From contig DASYDW010000077.1 of the NCBI GenBank assembly GCA_036499395.1, positions 124,001 through 188,000 on the forward strand: 64,000 nucleotides of DNA. Direction: 5' to 3'. Shown here in pieces: positions 1 through 9,292 of this stretch; the first letter of the stretch is position 1, and each line of letters opens with the position of its first letter. The stretch comes from Pirellulales bacterium (GTDB lineage: Bacteria > Planctomycetota > Planctomycetia > Pirellulales > JACPPG01). The position numbers and the translations under genes were made by a program. The notes below the pieces were generated by a model. That model had not been told where the DNA came from. It did no database searches and saw only the letters and a list, made by a program, of their open reading frames with translations.

Positions 1-1109
1 CCTGCGTTCAATCCCTGCAGTTCGGCGGGGAGGAATCGTCCGTCCTTGCGCACCAGTTGGCCGTCGAACCAGATTTCGCCCCCGCCCCACTGCGGGGTTT
101 GAATCAGCACGAGATCCCAGTGAACTCGGCTGCGATTGCCATTATCGCATTCGTCATAGGCATTGCCGGGCGTCAGGTGGATCGAGCCGCCAATTTTTTC
201 ATCGAATAGCGTGTCGAGCATCGGCCGGCGAACGAGGTTATTGCAACCGATCGACCACTCGCCGATGTAGCGCGCGCCCTCATCCGAATCGAGAATCTTG
301 TTCAGCTTCTCGGCCTCGTTGCGACACGTGGCGCGGACGATCTTTCCTCGCTGGAACTCGAACTCGATCCCTTCGAAAACAGTCCCCTGATATCGAGACG
401 GGGCGTTGTAGCGAATTGTCCCTTCCAAACTGTCGCGGATCGGCGCGGTGAATACCTCGCCGTCGGGAATATTTCGCTGGCCGTAGCAGGGACGCACATC
501 AATGCCGCGAATCGAGAACCTCAAGTCCGTACCCGGCGCGACGAGCCGCACCTGATCCGTGGCTTTCATCCGCGCGACCAGCGGCTCCTGATCCTTGGCC
601 ATCTGGGCATAGTCAGCCGTGCAAACGGCGAAGTAGAAATCCTCAAACGCGGCCGTGCTCATATTCGCGGCCTGCGCCATCGCGTCGGTGGGATAGCGCA
701 GCACGACCCACTTGGTTTTGGGGACCCGAATTTCGCTGTGGACGGGGTGCCACCAGTGCTGCTGATACAGGTCCATGCGTTCGTGGGGCACGTCCGAGAA
801 TTGACTGCTGTTGCTGGCGCCGCGAATGCCGACGTACGCGTCCATCTCTTGCATGCGCGCCGCCTCGAGCCGGCCGGCAAGACTGATATTCTCGGCGGTT
901 GCCGTGCGATATAGCGACCGCAGCACTTCATTGTTCTTGATCGTGACCAGGGGTTGCGCGCCGCGCTCGGCCGCCAACTCGATGAGCTTGCACACCAGTT
1001 CCGGTGAAGGAAGATCAATCGCCTCGATCAAGACCTTTTCGCCCGGCCGGAGCTCGCAACTGTGATCGATGAGGATCTCCGCCAAGCGGGAAATTCGTGG
1101 GTCGTTCAT
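1..1109 (-). CDS. M29-family metallo-aminopeptidase (AmpS/aminopeptidase T type), 3' end cut by window
   Basis: This is a predicted cytosolic dinuclear-metal aminopeptidase that removes N-terminal residues from peptides. The frame is open from an ATG at 1109 to the window edge, about 369 codons, so only the last few residues are missing (family members run about 370-410 aa). The C-terminal half carries the expected M29 metal-ligand stretches: a Glu in IGEWSIGCN (about residue 281), His and Tyr in IHLTPGNAY (about 307-314), and His and Asp in HWDLV (about 328-331). The N-terminal part has the typical opening with ILIDHSCELRPGEKVLIE. It is transcribed away from the coiled-coil gene at 1403, with a 293-bp divergent gap. 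The family assignment is strong; the substrate cannot be told. Confidence 0.88.
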   Translation of the reverse strand, partial: MNDPRISRLAEILIDHSCELRPGEKVLIEAIDLPSPELVCKLIELAAERGAQPLVTIKNNEVLRSLYRTATAENISLAGRLEAARMQEMDAYVGIRGASNSSQFSDVPHERMDLYQQHWWHPVHSEIRVPKTKWVVLRYPTDAMAQAANMSTAAFEDFYFAVCTADYAQMAKDQEPLVARMKATDQVRLVAPGTDLRFSIRGIDVRPCYGQRNIPDGEVFTAPIRDSLEGTIRYNAPSRYQGTVFEGIEFEFQRGKIVRATCRNEAEKLNKILDSDEGARYIGEWSIGCNNLVRRPMLDTLFDEKIGGSIHLTPGNAYDECDNGNRSRVHWDLVLIQTPQWGGGEIWFDGQLVRKDGRFLPAELQGLNA

Positions 1110-1402
1110 GGTTTCCTGCGATAAATCTTGATCCGATTAAACCTGCGTGCGGCCTCATAATAGGCGATCCCGCCGGTAGCAACAACGCAGCCCAAGGCTC
1201 AGCTCACCGGCTGGCAGGTCCTGGTGCCGAGTCCGACAAAATCGCTACAACCGGGCCGACCGCTCGTTTGCTTTTGACGCGCGCATTTCGGCGCCCTATA
1301 CGAATGTAGGAAAACATATCGCCCGGTAAGCGGCTTGGCTCCGGCGCACTGCGCCGCAGTTGCGAGCCTGTCGCGCAGGCGCGCTGTAGAAATGGCATTC
1401 TG

Positions 1403-3496
1403 ATGGACGCGCACCCCACGCAGACAGAAACACCCTCCTCGCTTTCTTCGTTGACCCTCGCCTTGCAGCAGCGGCGCGAACGGATGCAATCGCTCTCGGC
1501 CGCGCAGCGCGAACGGCTAAGCCGCCTCGAAACGAGTATTCTCGCGCAATTGGATCGCGCCGCCCAAGCGCTCGCTGGCCAGCAGCAAGCCGTACAAGAG
1601 CGACGCGACGAATTCGAGCGTCGTACTTCGGACGAAGATAGCCGCAGTGCTGCCGTCCACGCGCGGGCGACGGAGCTTGACCTGCTGGCGCAGAATCTCG
1701 ATCGCCGGGCCGCGGAATTGGCGGCGCGGGAAATCGCGATTGCCGATCGCGAGAGCGACGTGCAAAAGTCCGTCGCCGCCCCTTTGGCCGAAGTCGAGCG
1801 ACGTCGCCAGACCGTCGATGCGCGCTCGGCCGAGCTTGACCGGCAAGCGGTGGACCTGAAACGGCAGGAAGCGGCCCATGCGGCCGCTTGTGAAGCGGCT
1901 TTCGCGCAGCAAGCCGACATGGAGAAACAATTCGCTCAGCGACAAGCCTTGCTCGAAGCGACAAAACAGGAGATCGACGCGGCAGCGGCCAAGCTCCTCG
2001 AGAAAGAACGAGCTGCGAAAGAAGAACGGCATGCCGCGGCCCAAGAGCAATTGCAAATCAAAAGGCAAGCGGACGAACGGCAAGCAGCACTCGCGCGCGA
2101 GGCGGCCGAGATTGCTAGCCAGCGTGAGCAATTGAACGGCGCCACCGAGCAGCATCGCCAGGCGGTGCTCTCCGCGGACCGCTTGCGTGAAGGGAAAGAG
2201 CAGGAGCTCACTCAGCTTAAAAAGCGGACCGACGAGAAACTGCAATCGCTCGAACGCGAATGGGCCATGGTCACCCACGAACGCGAGCGCACCGATGCTC
2301 AACGCCTGCATATCGCCGAGCAATTCAAACGCGACCGGACCGCCGAACGGCAAATCGCGGCCGAACGGCTCTCCGAGTTGCAAACCTTGGCCTCGCAGGG
2401 GCGCGTCGTTCAAGAGGCGCTACTGGCGGACATTCGCCAGGAATGCCAGCGTCTGAGCGAACGTTTGCTGGCCCGCGATGACGAACTATCGGCCGAGGTC
2501 AAGGCCCACGATGCGACACGCCGTGAACTCGCGGCGCTGGTCGCGCAACTCGATGGTGCCGGCAGCGGTCGCGCCGCGGCCGAATCCATGCTTGAATCGG
2601 CAAGTGCCGATGCGACGGCGCTGCGGCGGCAGCTCGCCGCGTTGGAAGCCGAGCGCGATCAATGGCGCGAACGTTGTGAAGCGCAAACTGCACTCTCGGA
2701 AAGTGGCAGCGATGCCGAACTGCGGACACATGAGCTGCTGAATCAGATGACCACCGAGCGCGACCAACTGCGGCGCAAGCTGGCCGATGCTGAAACGGCA
2801 CTGGCCGAATCTGAGGCGGCGAGTGAAAACGCAGCCAGTGGCGCGGATTCGTCGGAAATGGCCGACCTGACGCAACGCTACGAGATGGCCGTCCGCGACA
2901 TCCGTGAACTCAAAAAGAAGAACGAAGACTTGGAGAAGCGAACAGCTAATTCCAGGCAGGCACCCCCAGCCTTGGGAGGGCCTCTCAATTGGGAAGCGCA
3001 AAAGCGACAGTTGCTGGCAAGCCTGGAAGCGGACGAAGGGGGAGAGGACGAACCGGAACGTCACGCCGAACGATTGCGTATTGCCGATGTCGTCGAACAA
3101 ACCGACTCACTATTGCGCGAGCGTGAGCAAGAAATCGAAGAACTCCGCAGCCAGTTGGAATCAGACGCAAGTAAAGCCAACCTGGTTGCCGCCTCTGACG
3201 CGGCGATCGTCGCTGGCGTGCTGGATAAGGATGAAATCCTCATTCGCGAACGAGCACGCCTGAAGGAACTCGAAACGGAGTGGGAAGGAAAGCTAAGGCA
3301 AGCCGAGATTACCATCTCGGTAGAACGAGCCCAGTTGGCCCGCGCCCAGGCCCAGTTGGCCGAGAAGCAGCGTACCTTGGAAGATCGCGATTCGGTTCAC
3401 GATGCCCGCGAAGCGCAGGAAGCAGGGACTAAGCCCAAAGTGTCGCAGCGCGGTCGATGGCTGTCGCGTTTGGGTTTATCGGATGACGAGAAATAA
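1403..3496 (+). CDS. Long coiled-coil protein of unknown function
   Basis: 697 aa. I do not recognise a catalytic domain. From about residue 20 to 660 the sequence is almost continuous heptad-like helix rich in Glu, Arg, Gln, Ala and Leu, with repeated segments such as LDRRAAELAAREIAIADRE, typical of a long parallel coiled coil. A short linker near residues 510-520 (RQAPPALGGP) breaks the helix. The protein ends in a basic tail followed by LSRLGLSDDEK. There is no signal peptide or membrane segment, so a cytoplasmic scaffold or cytoskeleton-like role is possible, but this is inference only. No clear Shine-Dalgarno sequence precedes the ATG. The gene is monocistronic and converges on lptB with a 20-bp gap. 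Confidence 0.8.
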   Translation: MDAHPTQTETPSSLSSLTLALQQRRERMQSLSAAQRERLSRLETSILAQLDRAAQALAGQQQAVQERRDEFERRTSDEDSRSAAVHARATELDLLAQNLDRRAAELAAREIAIADRESDVQKSVAAPLAEVERRRQTVDARSAELDRQAVDLKRQEAAHAAACEAAFAQQADMEKQFAQRQALLEATKQEIDAAAAKLLEKERAAKEERHAAAQEQLQIKRQADERQAALAREAAEIASQREQLNGATEQHRQAVLSADRLREGKEQELTQLKKRTDEKLQSLEREWAMVTHERERTDAQRLHIAEQFKRDRTAERQIAAERLSELQTLASQGRVVQEALLADIRQECQRLSERLLARDDELSAEVKAHDATRRELAALVAQLDGAGSGRAAAESMLESASADATALRRQLAALEAERDQWRERCEAQTALSESGSDAELRTHELLNQMTTERDQLRRKLADAETALAESEAASENAASGADSSEMADLTQRYEMAVRDIRELKKKNEDLEKRTANSRQAPPALGGPLNWEAQKRQLLASLEADEGGEDEPERHAERLRIADVVEQTDSLLREREQEIEELRSQLESDASKANLVAASDAAIVAGVLDKDEILIRERARLKELETEWEGKLRQAEITISVERAQLARAQAQLAEKQRTLEDRDSVHDAREAQEAGTKPKVSQRGRWLSRLGLSDDEK

Positions 3497-3516
3497 GGTC
3501 CGTCGCTGAATATCCC

Positions 3517-4323
3517 TTACGGCTGCGCAGCTCCTTCGCGCTTCATCCGCTGCCGAAGCGTGTCCACCATGCTATGGGGCGTCGCCTGAGGTGCCAGCCC
3601 GATATCCAGCCCCTCGCCGAAATAGTATTTGCGCGCTTCGGGGTTCTGCACGACTTCGTCGGGCTTACCATGGCATAGAACCTTGCCACCGCGGATGACA
3701 TAGCTCCGATCCGTGATCTGCAAGGTCTCGCGCACCTGGTGATCGGTGATCAAAATCGAGATGCCCGCCGCGCGCAGTCCGCGAATGATCTCTTGAATGC
3801 TGGCGATCGTCACCGGATCGATCCCCGTAAATGGCTCATCCAGTAGGATCAACTTCGGGTTCGAGACCAGGCAGCGCGCAATCTCCAGCCGGCGACGCTC
3901 ACCGCCGGAGAGTGACATCGCCAGGCTCTTGCGCAGCTTTGTGATGTTGAATTGATCGAGCAGATCATCGCAACGTCGGCGGCGCGACTTGCGATCGAAG
4001 CCCAACATCTCCATCATTCCCAGCAAGTTCTGTTCGACGGTCAGCTTGCGGAATACGCTCGACTCCTGCGCCAGGTAGCCCATACCGCCGTCGCGGGCAC
4101 GACGAAACATGGGCCATGTCGTGACGTCCAGATCGTTCAGCGTGACCCGGCCGGCGTTCGGCTCGATCATTCCGCAGGCCATGCGAAAGCTGGTCGTCTT
4201 GCCGGCGCCGTTCGGCCCCAGCAGCCCTACGATTTCGCCGACACCGACGTCGAAGTCGACACCGTCGACGACGCGTCGCGAGCCATAGATCTTGACCAGT
4301 CCCTGGACTTGCAACATGGGCAT
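3517..4323 (-). CDS. lptB: LPS export ABC transporter ATP-binding protein LptB
   Basis: 268 aa. This is the cytoplasmic ATPase that powers LptFG-mediated extraction of lipopolysaccharide from the inner membrane. Walker A is GPNGAGKTT (residues 36-44), followed by the Q-loop region (YLAQESSVF), signature LSGGERRR, Walker B LILLDEPF, D-loop GIDP and H-loop ITDHQV. The tail KYYFGEGLDIG is typical of LptB (family length about 240 aa). The frame extends about 78 codons upstream, but the ATG at 4323 has a strong AAGGAGG six to seven bases upstream and matches the family N-terminus. It lies 71 bp downstream of the signal peptidase gene on the same strand. The presence of LptB suggests a lipopolysaccharide-like outer membrane. 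Confidence 0.95.
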   Translation of the reverse strand: MPMLQVQGLVKIYGSRRVVDGVDFDVGVGEIVGLLGPNGAGKTTSFRMACGMIEPNAGRVTLNDLDVTTWPMFRRARDGGMGYLAQESSVFRKLTVEQNLLGMMEMLGFDRKSRRRRCDDLLDQFNITKLRKSLAMSLSGGERRRLEIARCLVSNPKLILLDEPFTGIDPVTIASIQEIIRGLRAAGISILITDHQVRETLQITDRSYVIRGGKVLCHGKPDEVVQNPEARKYYFGEGLDIGLAPQATPHSMVDTLRQRMKREGAAQP

Positions 4324-4394
4324 CGTGGTCCTCCTTGACCGTTCCTGAGAGCCCGACGATCCGCAAACCGACCGTCGCTGGGCCTGACTCTCAG

Positions 4395-6176
4395 CTACCG
4401 AACAAACTTCATGCGGGCAAAATTCGGGAAAAAGGGAAACGGAATTCCAGTTCCCGGAATCCGATTCCACGAATGCGGCCAATAAACGAATACCGCCTTG
4501 CCGACCAGCAAGTCGCGATTCACGAAATGCTCGGGCGTCCCGTCCGGCGCTTTCCACAGGCGACTGTCGGCGCTGCGGGGGCTATTATCGCCGAGCATCA
4601 AAAACTCGTCCGAATCGAGCGGGAATTCCACCGTCCTTAGCCCCGCGAATACCTCGGGCCAAGTCGCGGGCTTGGAAAGAAATCCGGATACCGGCCTTTC
4701 GTAGTCGGAAAGTGATGCGGACTGGGGCCGATCGAGCGAGTATTGGCAGGCGATGTAATAGACGTCGCGCAGGATGCGCAAGTGGTCAACCTCGAGCGCG
4801 GTCCCCACGGCGCCAATGCGGACCGGCGTCAAATCTTCCAGCGTGGGAAGATCATGCTCGATCGGGTCGTAGGTCGTCGGTTTGTCGAACTCCACGACCT
4901 TGCCATCGACCCACAAGAGGAGTTGACAATCAACGTTGGCGAATGAGATCGCGTGCCGGCTGCCAGGACGCACGACGGTGTTGGCCGTCGCGCCCAGATC
5001 GTTTCCATCAATCGACATCCGTGCGACGCCTGTCAAAACATCGATGCGGCAGTCAAAGTTACGCCCACCTTTGACTAGCCGCAGTACGGCTTCCGCATTT
5101 GGTGTTTTGCCCGATGGCTCGGCGGTCAGATCGCAATCGAGGATCAAATCGCCGACCCAGTGCATGCCTTGCGACTCGGTGTCCGAACCGAGGCGCAGAT
5201 TGCGATGCCAACCGGCGTTATAGGCATAGAAGTCGCTGATCAATCGTGGCGGTATGGAGCCCGTCGGCGGAAACTTCCCGCCGCGCGCATATTGCTGCCA
5301 ATCGCCCTGCGTTGGCACCAGGTGTTGATATCCCAGCCAAGCCTCGCCAGCGGCGGTGCCATCCGTGCGGTACGCGCGATTTCCCTCGAGGGGCTGCCAG
5401 CTATCGCCGCCGGCCTCGGCCATCCCGTGCCAACGAACCGGCAGGCCCTCGACGGTCAGGGCAGGTTGCACATAGTCGTTGTCGTAAACCGACTGCATGA
5501 TCGCGCGTACTTTGTCAGGCGGCTTGCGCGCTATGTTGCGCTGTGGATCGTCGCCGGTGCGCGAATAGATATTGCCCTGATGAATGATGACGGTCTCATT
5601 CGGCAGGCCGACGCAACGTTTGATGTAATTCTCGTTCGATTTCTGCGGGTACTTGAAGACCACGACGTCCCAGCGGCTTGGATCCGCGAAATCGTAGGGA
5701 AACTTTGCCACCAGGATCCGGTCCCCCTTATACGTCGGGAACTTTTTTCCCTCGGGCGCTTGCGGATCGATCGTCATCGGAAAGCGGCAGTTCGGACAGA
5801 TGCCTCCCACAACATCACGGGCGGCCAGGTCGTTGGCGGCTTGGCGGCGCAGGTTGGGATCGCGCTGCGGATCAGCCATCAGCATGCGCGACAGTTCGGC
5901 ATCCTCGTCCTGTTCTTCGCTGGCGCTAACTCGGTAGGGAAATCCGCACTTCTCGCACGTCAGGTCTTTGTGAACGCCCATCAGCGTCGGCGCCATCGAT
6001 CCTGTGGGGATGACGAATGCCTCGGCCTCGAAGGCACGAAACAGAAATGCCAACACAAAAGCGATGACCACGGATTCGACCGTCTCGCGCATGCCATCCT
6101 TGCGAGGCGGCGCCGGCGCGTCCGAAACACTGGGAGAGGGCTTTTTCACAGCGACCTGCGGTTTCGCTTTGGACAT
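4395..6176 (-). CDS. lepB: Signal peptidase I (S26A) with large insertions
   Basis: 593 aa, about twice the usual length. Type I leader peptidase that cleaves signal peptides of exported proteins at the periplasmic face. One membrane segment (about 33-49) precedes the catalytic serine in PTGSMAPTLMG (Ser60). The general-base lysine lies in GDRILVAKFPYDFADP, and the C-terminal box is GDNSPRSADSR. Two insertions are unusual: a CxxC...CxxC zinc-ribbon-like pair (CEKCGFPY and CPNCRFPM) between the serine and lysine boxes, and a beta-rich, lectin-like stretch (around CRIDVLTGVARMSIDGND) before the last box. The frame runs further upstream into the neighbouring gene, so the ATG at 6176 (MSKAKPQ) was chosen. 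It is co-directional with a paralog upstream and lptB downstream. Confidence 0.92.
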   Translation of the reverse strand: MSKAKPQVAVKKPSPSVSDAPAPPRKDGMRETVESVVIAFVLAFLFRAFEAEAFVIPTGSMAPTLMGVHKDLTCEKCGFPYRVSASEEQDEDAELSRMLMADPQRDPNLRRQAANDLAARDVVGGICPNCRFPMTIDPQAPEGKKFPTYKGDRILVAKFPYDFADPSRWDVVVFKYPQKSNENYIKRCVGLPNETVIIHQGNIYSRTGDDPQRNIARKPPDKVRAIMQSVYDNDYVQPALTVEGLPVRWHGMAEAGGDSWQPLEGNRAYRTDGTAAGEAWLGYQHLVPTQGDWQQYARGGKFPPTGSIPPRLISDFYAYNAGWHRNLRLGSDTESQGMHWVGDLILDCDLTAEPSGKTPNAEAVLRLVKGGRNFDCRIDVLTGVARMSIDGNDLGATANTVVRPGSRHAISFANVDCQLLLWVDGKVVEFDKPTTYDPIEHDLPTLEDLTPVRIGAVGTALEVDHLRILRDVYYIACQYSLDRPQSASLSDYERPVSGFLSKPATWPEVFAGLRTVEFPLDSDEFLMLGDNSPRSADSRLWKAPDGTPEHFVNRDLLVGKAVFVYWPHSWNRIPGTGIPFPFFPNFARMKFVR

Positions 6177-6360
6177 CAATCGTGGCCTTTCGACCGCCAG
6201 CGGCAAATGAAAAGAGGAGTGAGCGGGTCTGCCCAACGGTCCCAAGCCGCCGAGAGAGCGGGCGTTTAAGTGCCGGACAAGCTTCTCCGCCTCAGGCGAC
6301 TTATTCTCGGGAGCGGGTACCGACGACTTTGGCTGCCGGCATATGGTTATTCGCCGCGAG

Positions 6361-7899
6361 TCACCGAATATAGCGAATTTGGCGGAGGGCCGGAACTTGA
6401 ATCGCCGGGAACCACGACAGCCCCACAGCTCCCGAGCCGGCCGCAAGCAAGGGCTTGCCCACGAATAACTTAAAGGGCACCAGCCCGAAATGCTCGTCGC
6501 GGCTGTCGACGCCCATGGGAGCATTGTCTGACAGCACGAAATACTCGTTCTCTCCCAGGCGAAGCGCCCGAATCTGCGACTCGGGCCGCGACTCGGCGTA
6601 ATAGACGTCCCGCCAAACTCGCAACCCGGTGATCGTCAAAGACATGCCCTCGCAGGCGATTGCAAATGGTCGGCCTGTGGGGGGCGCATCAGCCACCGGC
6701 TGGTCAAAAGGGTAATCGATGATCACGTGGCCATCGACAGCTAGCAGGCATGCGTGATCGATCAACGAGAAGTCGATCGTCTTCGAGCCGCCGATCAGCG
6801 GATCGTTGAGCGTTCCATCCGCTACGGCCTTGCCATTGTCGAGCACCTGCACGCGGCCCTCACTCGTCAGCACGCAAACAAATTCATGCGTGCCGACCAG
6901 CCCGCGAAGAAATATTGCGCCGGGGCCGCCAGCCCTCAATTGAAACGTTAGCGCCAGGTCACGCACTGCGTGCAGCTCGCGAATCGGTAAGGTTTGGTTG
7001 TAACCATAGGTATCCAGAACAGGAGACTCGTCGGCCACACCGTCGCCGTCGAGCCGCAGATGGTGATAAGAAAGCCAATCGCGCGGGACAGATGAAAGAA
7101 GCGTGTCGACGTTCGCAGTGTCTTGGCGATCGTCTCCTGTTCCTCGAGAGTTCGCGTTCTTCGCGCCCTCATGCCGCCGTGGCAAGCCCTCGGCAGCTTC
7201 CGCGCTGAAGGCAAATCCCTCGTCCGTCATTGTCCATTGCGAGTCTCCCTCGGCTTGCCAACACGACGGCAAGCGATCTTGCCGCGCACGGAATTGATCG
7301 TCGTGAACAGTGATCCCCAGGGCACGTTGCTGGCCGAGATTCTTGCGCGCAACGTGACTATCAATGTAAACGTCGCCATGAACGATCGACATTTCCTCGC
7401 CGGGCAAACCGACGACGCGTTTCGCGCAGACCATCGCGGCATCGTGCGGAGCGCGCAACGAAACAATTTCCCACCGCCGCGGCCGTCGCCAGGCGAACGC
7501 AGCTTTATCGACAAGGACTGAATCTCCGCCGCGCGCATCACTGTTGGAAATCCGTGTATCCGCGGCGCCGCAATTCGGACAGATCACCGGCCGGCCGTCA
7601 GAGGCTACCCCCTCAAGACCTGTGGCGAATTCGAGGCTACAGCACGGACATAGAACGTCGACATGCCGAGCGAACAATGTTGGCGCCATCGAGCTTCCAT
7701 CAATCGTGTAGGTCTGCACGAACCATGTTCGCACCAAAACGCTGGCCAGGAGAACTATGATTGTCCCCTCGACCAACAGTCGCGCGCCATTGCCAACAGG
7801 CGAAGAGGCGACCTGCGGTCTGCAGCGCGGCGCTAGGTACTGATGACCTTTCGCAGGCGTGATCGTCGCGGAGTCATGTTCCGAGGAAACTATCGACAT
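6361..7899 (-). CDS. Second signal peptidase I paralog with divergent active-site box
   Basis: 512 aa. This paralog of the next gene has the same architecture: a membrane segment (about 41-60), catalytic serine in DGSSMAPTL (Ser70), a CPCC...CPNC zinc-ribbon-like insert, the lysine box GDSVLVDKAAFAWRRPRRW, and a lectin-like insert before the last box. That last box reads LSDNAPMGVDSR, so the conserved first Gly of GDN is Ser. A low-complexity polar stretch near residues 238-262 (RRHEGAKNANSRGTGDDRQ) looks like an in-frame insertion. The Ser/Lys dyad is present, so it may be active, perhaps with different substrates. It is divergent from the DinB-fold gene and 184 bp upstream of the first paralog. 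Confidence 0.88.
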   Translation of the reverse strand: MSIVSSEHDSATITPAKGHQYLAPRCRPQVASSPVGNGARLLVEGTIIVLLASVLVRTWFVQTYTIDGSSMAPTLFARHVDVLCPCCSLEFATGLEGVASDGRPVICPNCGAADTRISNSDARGGDSVLVDKAAFAWRRPRRWEIVSLRAPHDAAMVCAKRVVGLPGEEMSIVHGDVYIDSHVARKNLGQQRALGITVHDDQFRARQDRLPSCWQAEGDSQWTMTDEGFAFSAEAAEGLPRRHEGAKNANSRGTGDDRQDTANVDTLLSSVPRDWLSYHHLRLDGDGVADESPVLDTYGYNQTLPIRELHAVRDLALTFQLRAGGPGAIFLRGLVGTHEFVCVLTSEGRVQVLDNGKAVADGTLNDPLIGGSKTIDFSLIDHACLLAVDGHVIIDYPFDQPVADAPPTGRPFAIACEGMSLTITGLRVWRDVYYAESRPESQIRALRLGENEYFVLSDNAPMGVDSRDEHFGLVPFKLFVGKPLLAAGSGAVGLSWFPAIQVPALRQIRYIR

Positions 7900-7971
7900 C
7901 GCTCAAACACTCTGCAAAGATTCCTTTCGCTGCACTGCTCGATTATAGACAAGTCCCCCGAGGGCGCAACG

Positions 7972-8448
7972 ATGACGGCCGTCGCACGTCTCGGTGAGTT
8001 GCTTCACAAGGCCCATTTCGGCCCGGCATGGCATGGTCCGGCCGTCGCGGAATTATTAGCGGACATCACGGCCCCTCAAGCTGCGGCGCCGGCGGCCGTG
8101 GGTTCGCACAGCATCTGGCAACTCGTGCTACACGTCACGGCCTGGAAGGACGAGGTATGTCGACGCCTGAGCGGGCCGGGGCGAAGACTGTCGCCCGAAG
8201 AAAACTGGCCGCCTATTCCCGACACGAGCGAGGCCGCCTGGCAAGATGCGGTTGCGCGTTTGAACGAGTCTCAAAAGACTCTCGAAACGGCTGTGGCAAA
8301 GCTATCGGATGACCAACTGGTCACCGTTAATGAAGTCGCGGGGGGTGACAGCGAAGGAAGCTGGGAGGAGCTGTTACACGTCCTCATTCATCACGATCTG
8401 TACCACGCAGGGCAAATCGCGATTCTGAAGACGGCACCCTGGCATTGA
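7972..8448 (+). CDS. DinB/YfiT-like putative metal-dependent hydrolase
   Basis: 158 aa, the normal length of the DinB four-helix-bundle superfamily. The putative metal-binding triad is visible as His54 in LVLHVTAWKDE and the C-terminal pair in HHDLYHAGQI (His141 and His145). Related proteins include bacillithiol and mycothiol S-transferases and many uncharacterised members, so the reaction is not known. The start is the ATG at 7972; an upstream in-frame extension would overlap the divergent signal peptidase gene that begins at 7899. It ends 25 bp from the convergent ExeA-like gene. Confidence 0.85.
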   Translation: MTAVARLGELLHKAHFGPAWHGPAVAELLADITAPQAAAPAAVGSHSIWQLVLHVTAWKDEVCRRLSGPGRRLSPEENWPPIPDTSEAAWQDAVARLNESQKTLETAVAKLSDDQLVTVNEVAGGDSEGSWEELLHVLIHHDLYHAGQIAILKTAPWH

Positions 8449-8473
8449 GAGGTCGCGCGCCCGCGTGACTTCG

Positions 8474-9292
8474 TCAGTGCGCTTCGGCCATGCGTTGCAC
8501 GACGCCTAATTCGTGATACACGGCATGAACCGTGTGGGCGTCGACCTCGGACAGTTCCTGCCCTGCCGCCGCAATAAGCGATAGATCCGCCAGTTGCACG
8601 ACGTTGCGCGGGACGCCTTGCGACAGTTCGGCCAATAGTGCAATGGCGTCGGGCGTGAACGTTTGTTCCAGACGTCCAGCGCGTGCCAGACCATGCTCCA
8701 AGTAGTGCTGTGTATCGTCGGCGTTCCAGGGCATCAGGTCGACGCGCAGGTCCGCAAGCTCCAGCAGCCGATCACCCAACTGTGCGACTCGAGCACGACG
8801 CGCCACCAGGATCAACGTTGCCGCCGGCTGCGTCGCGACGTCAGTTTGCATCAGACGCAACACCTGAGCTAGGACCTCGGGCGTCGCTTCGTCAACGTCG
8901 TCCAGCAGCACAACGTTGCGTTGACTCTCGATATGTTGCGCGGCGATCGTGTCGAGCACGAGCCGCCAAAGCACAGCAGCTTCCTCCCCTGGCGAGACAT
9001 CGAGCCCCCAGCACGCGGCCAGGTTGGCCAGCAATTCGTGTTTGTCGAGCCCCAGCAAGCTGAACTTCGCGACGGTCACGCCAATTTTGCGAAGCTGCCT
9101 GGCAAGTACTTCTAGTAGCAGCGACTTGCCGCTGCCGGCATCTCCCAACAGCAGTCCGCCGCGGTGATCGCCGTCTACCAGGAAGTGCAACCGGGCGAGC
9201 GCCTCGTCGTGCGTCAGGCTTTGAAAAAAATAAGCCGGATCGATCGCGTTGCGATAGGGCGCTTCGCGCAATTGCCAATGGGCGAGGTACAT
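8474..9292 (-). CDS. ExeA-like AAA+ ATPase
   Basis: 272 aa. ATPase of the ExeA/GspA family, whose members assist assembly of the type II secretion outer-membrane channel; the same fold occurs in transposition ATPases such as TniB. The N-terminus MYLAHWQLREAPY fits the ExeA family opening. Walker A is GDAGSGKS (50-57) and Walker B VVLLDDVDEA (127-136), followed by a C-terminal helical lid with GVPRNVVQLAD. It lacks the peptidoglycan-binding C-terminal domain and membrane segment of full-length ExeA. The frame could start at 9355, but family alignment favours 9292. No transposase or gsp gene is adjacent; pseudopilin-type genes lie far away at 51.5-64 kb. Confidence 0.85.
   Translation of the reverse strand: MYLAHWQLREAPYRNAIDPAYFFQSLTHDEALARLHFLVDGDHRGGLLLGDAGSGKSLLLEVLARQLRKIGVTVAKFSLLGLDKHELLANLAACWGLDVSPGEEAAVLWRLVLDTIAAQHIESQRNVVLLDDVDEATPEVLAQVLRLMQTDVATQPAATLILVARRARVAQLGDRLLELADLRVDLMPWNADDTQHYLEHGLARAGRLEQTFTPDAIALLAELSQGVPRNVVQLADLSLIAAAGQELSEVDAHTVHAVYHELGVVQRMAEAH

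Noticed and set aside
1204..3315. Several long antisense reading frames opposite the coiled-coil gene
   Set aside because: They are shadows of a high-GC coding gene: composition is low-complexity and no family features or ribosome sites are present.
4324..4557. 78-residue N-terminal extension of LptB
   Set aside because: A strong AAGGAGG sits just before the ATG at 4323, and the extension overlaps nearly to the next gene and lacks similarity to LptB.
6177..6524. Long N-terminal extension of the first signal peptidase
   Set aside because: The extension overlaps the upstream paralog and has no family-like sequence; the ATG at 6176 gives the expected membrane-segment start.
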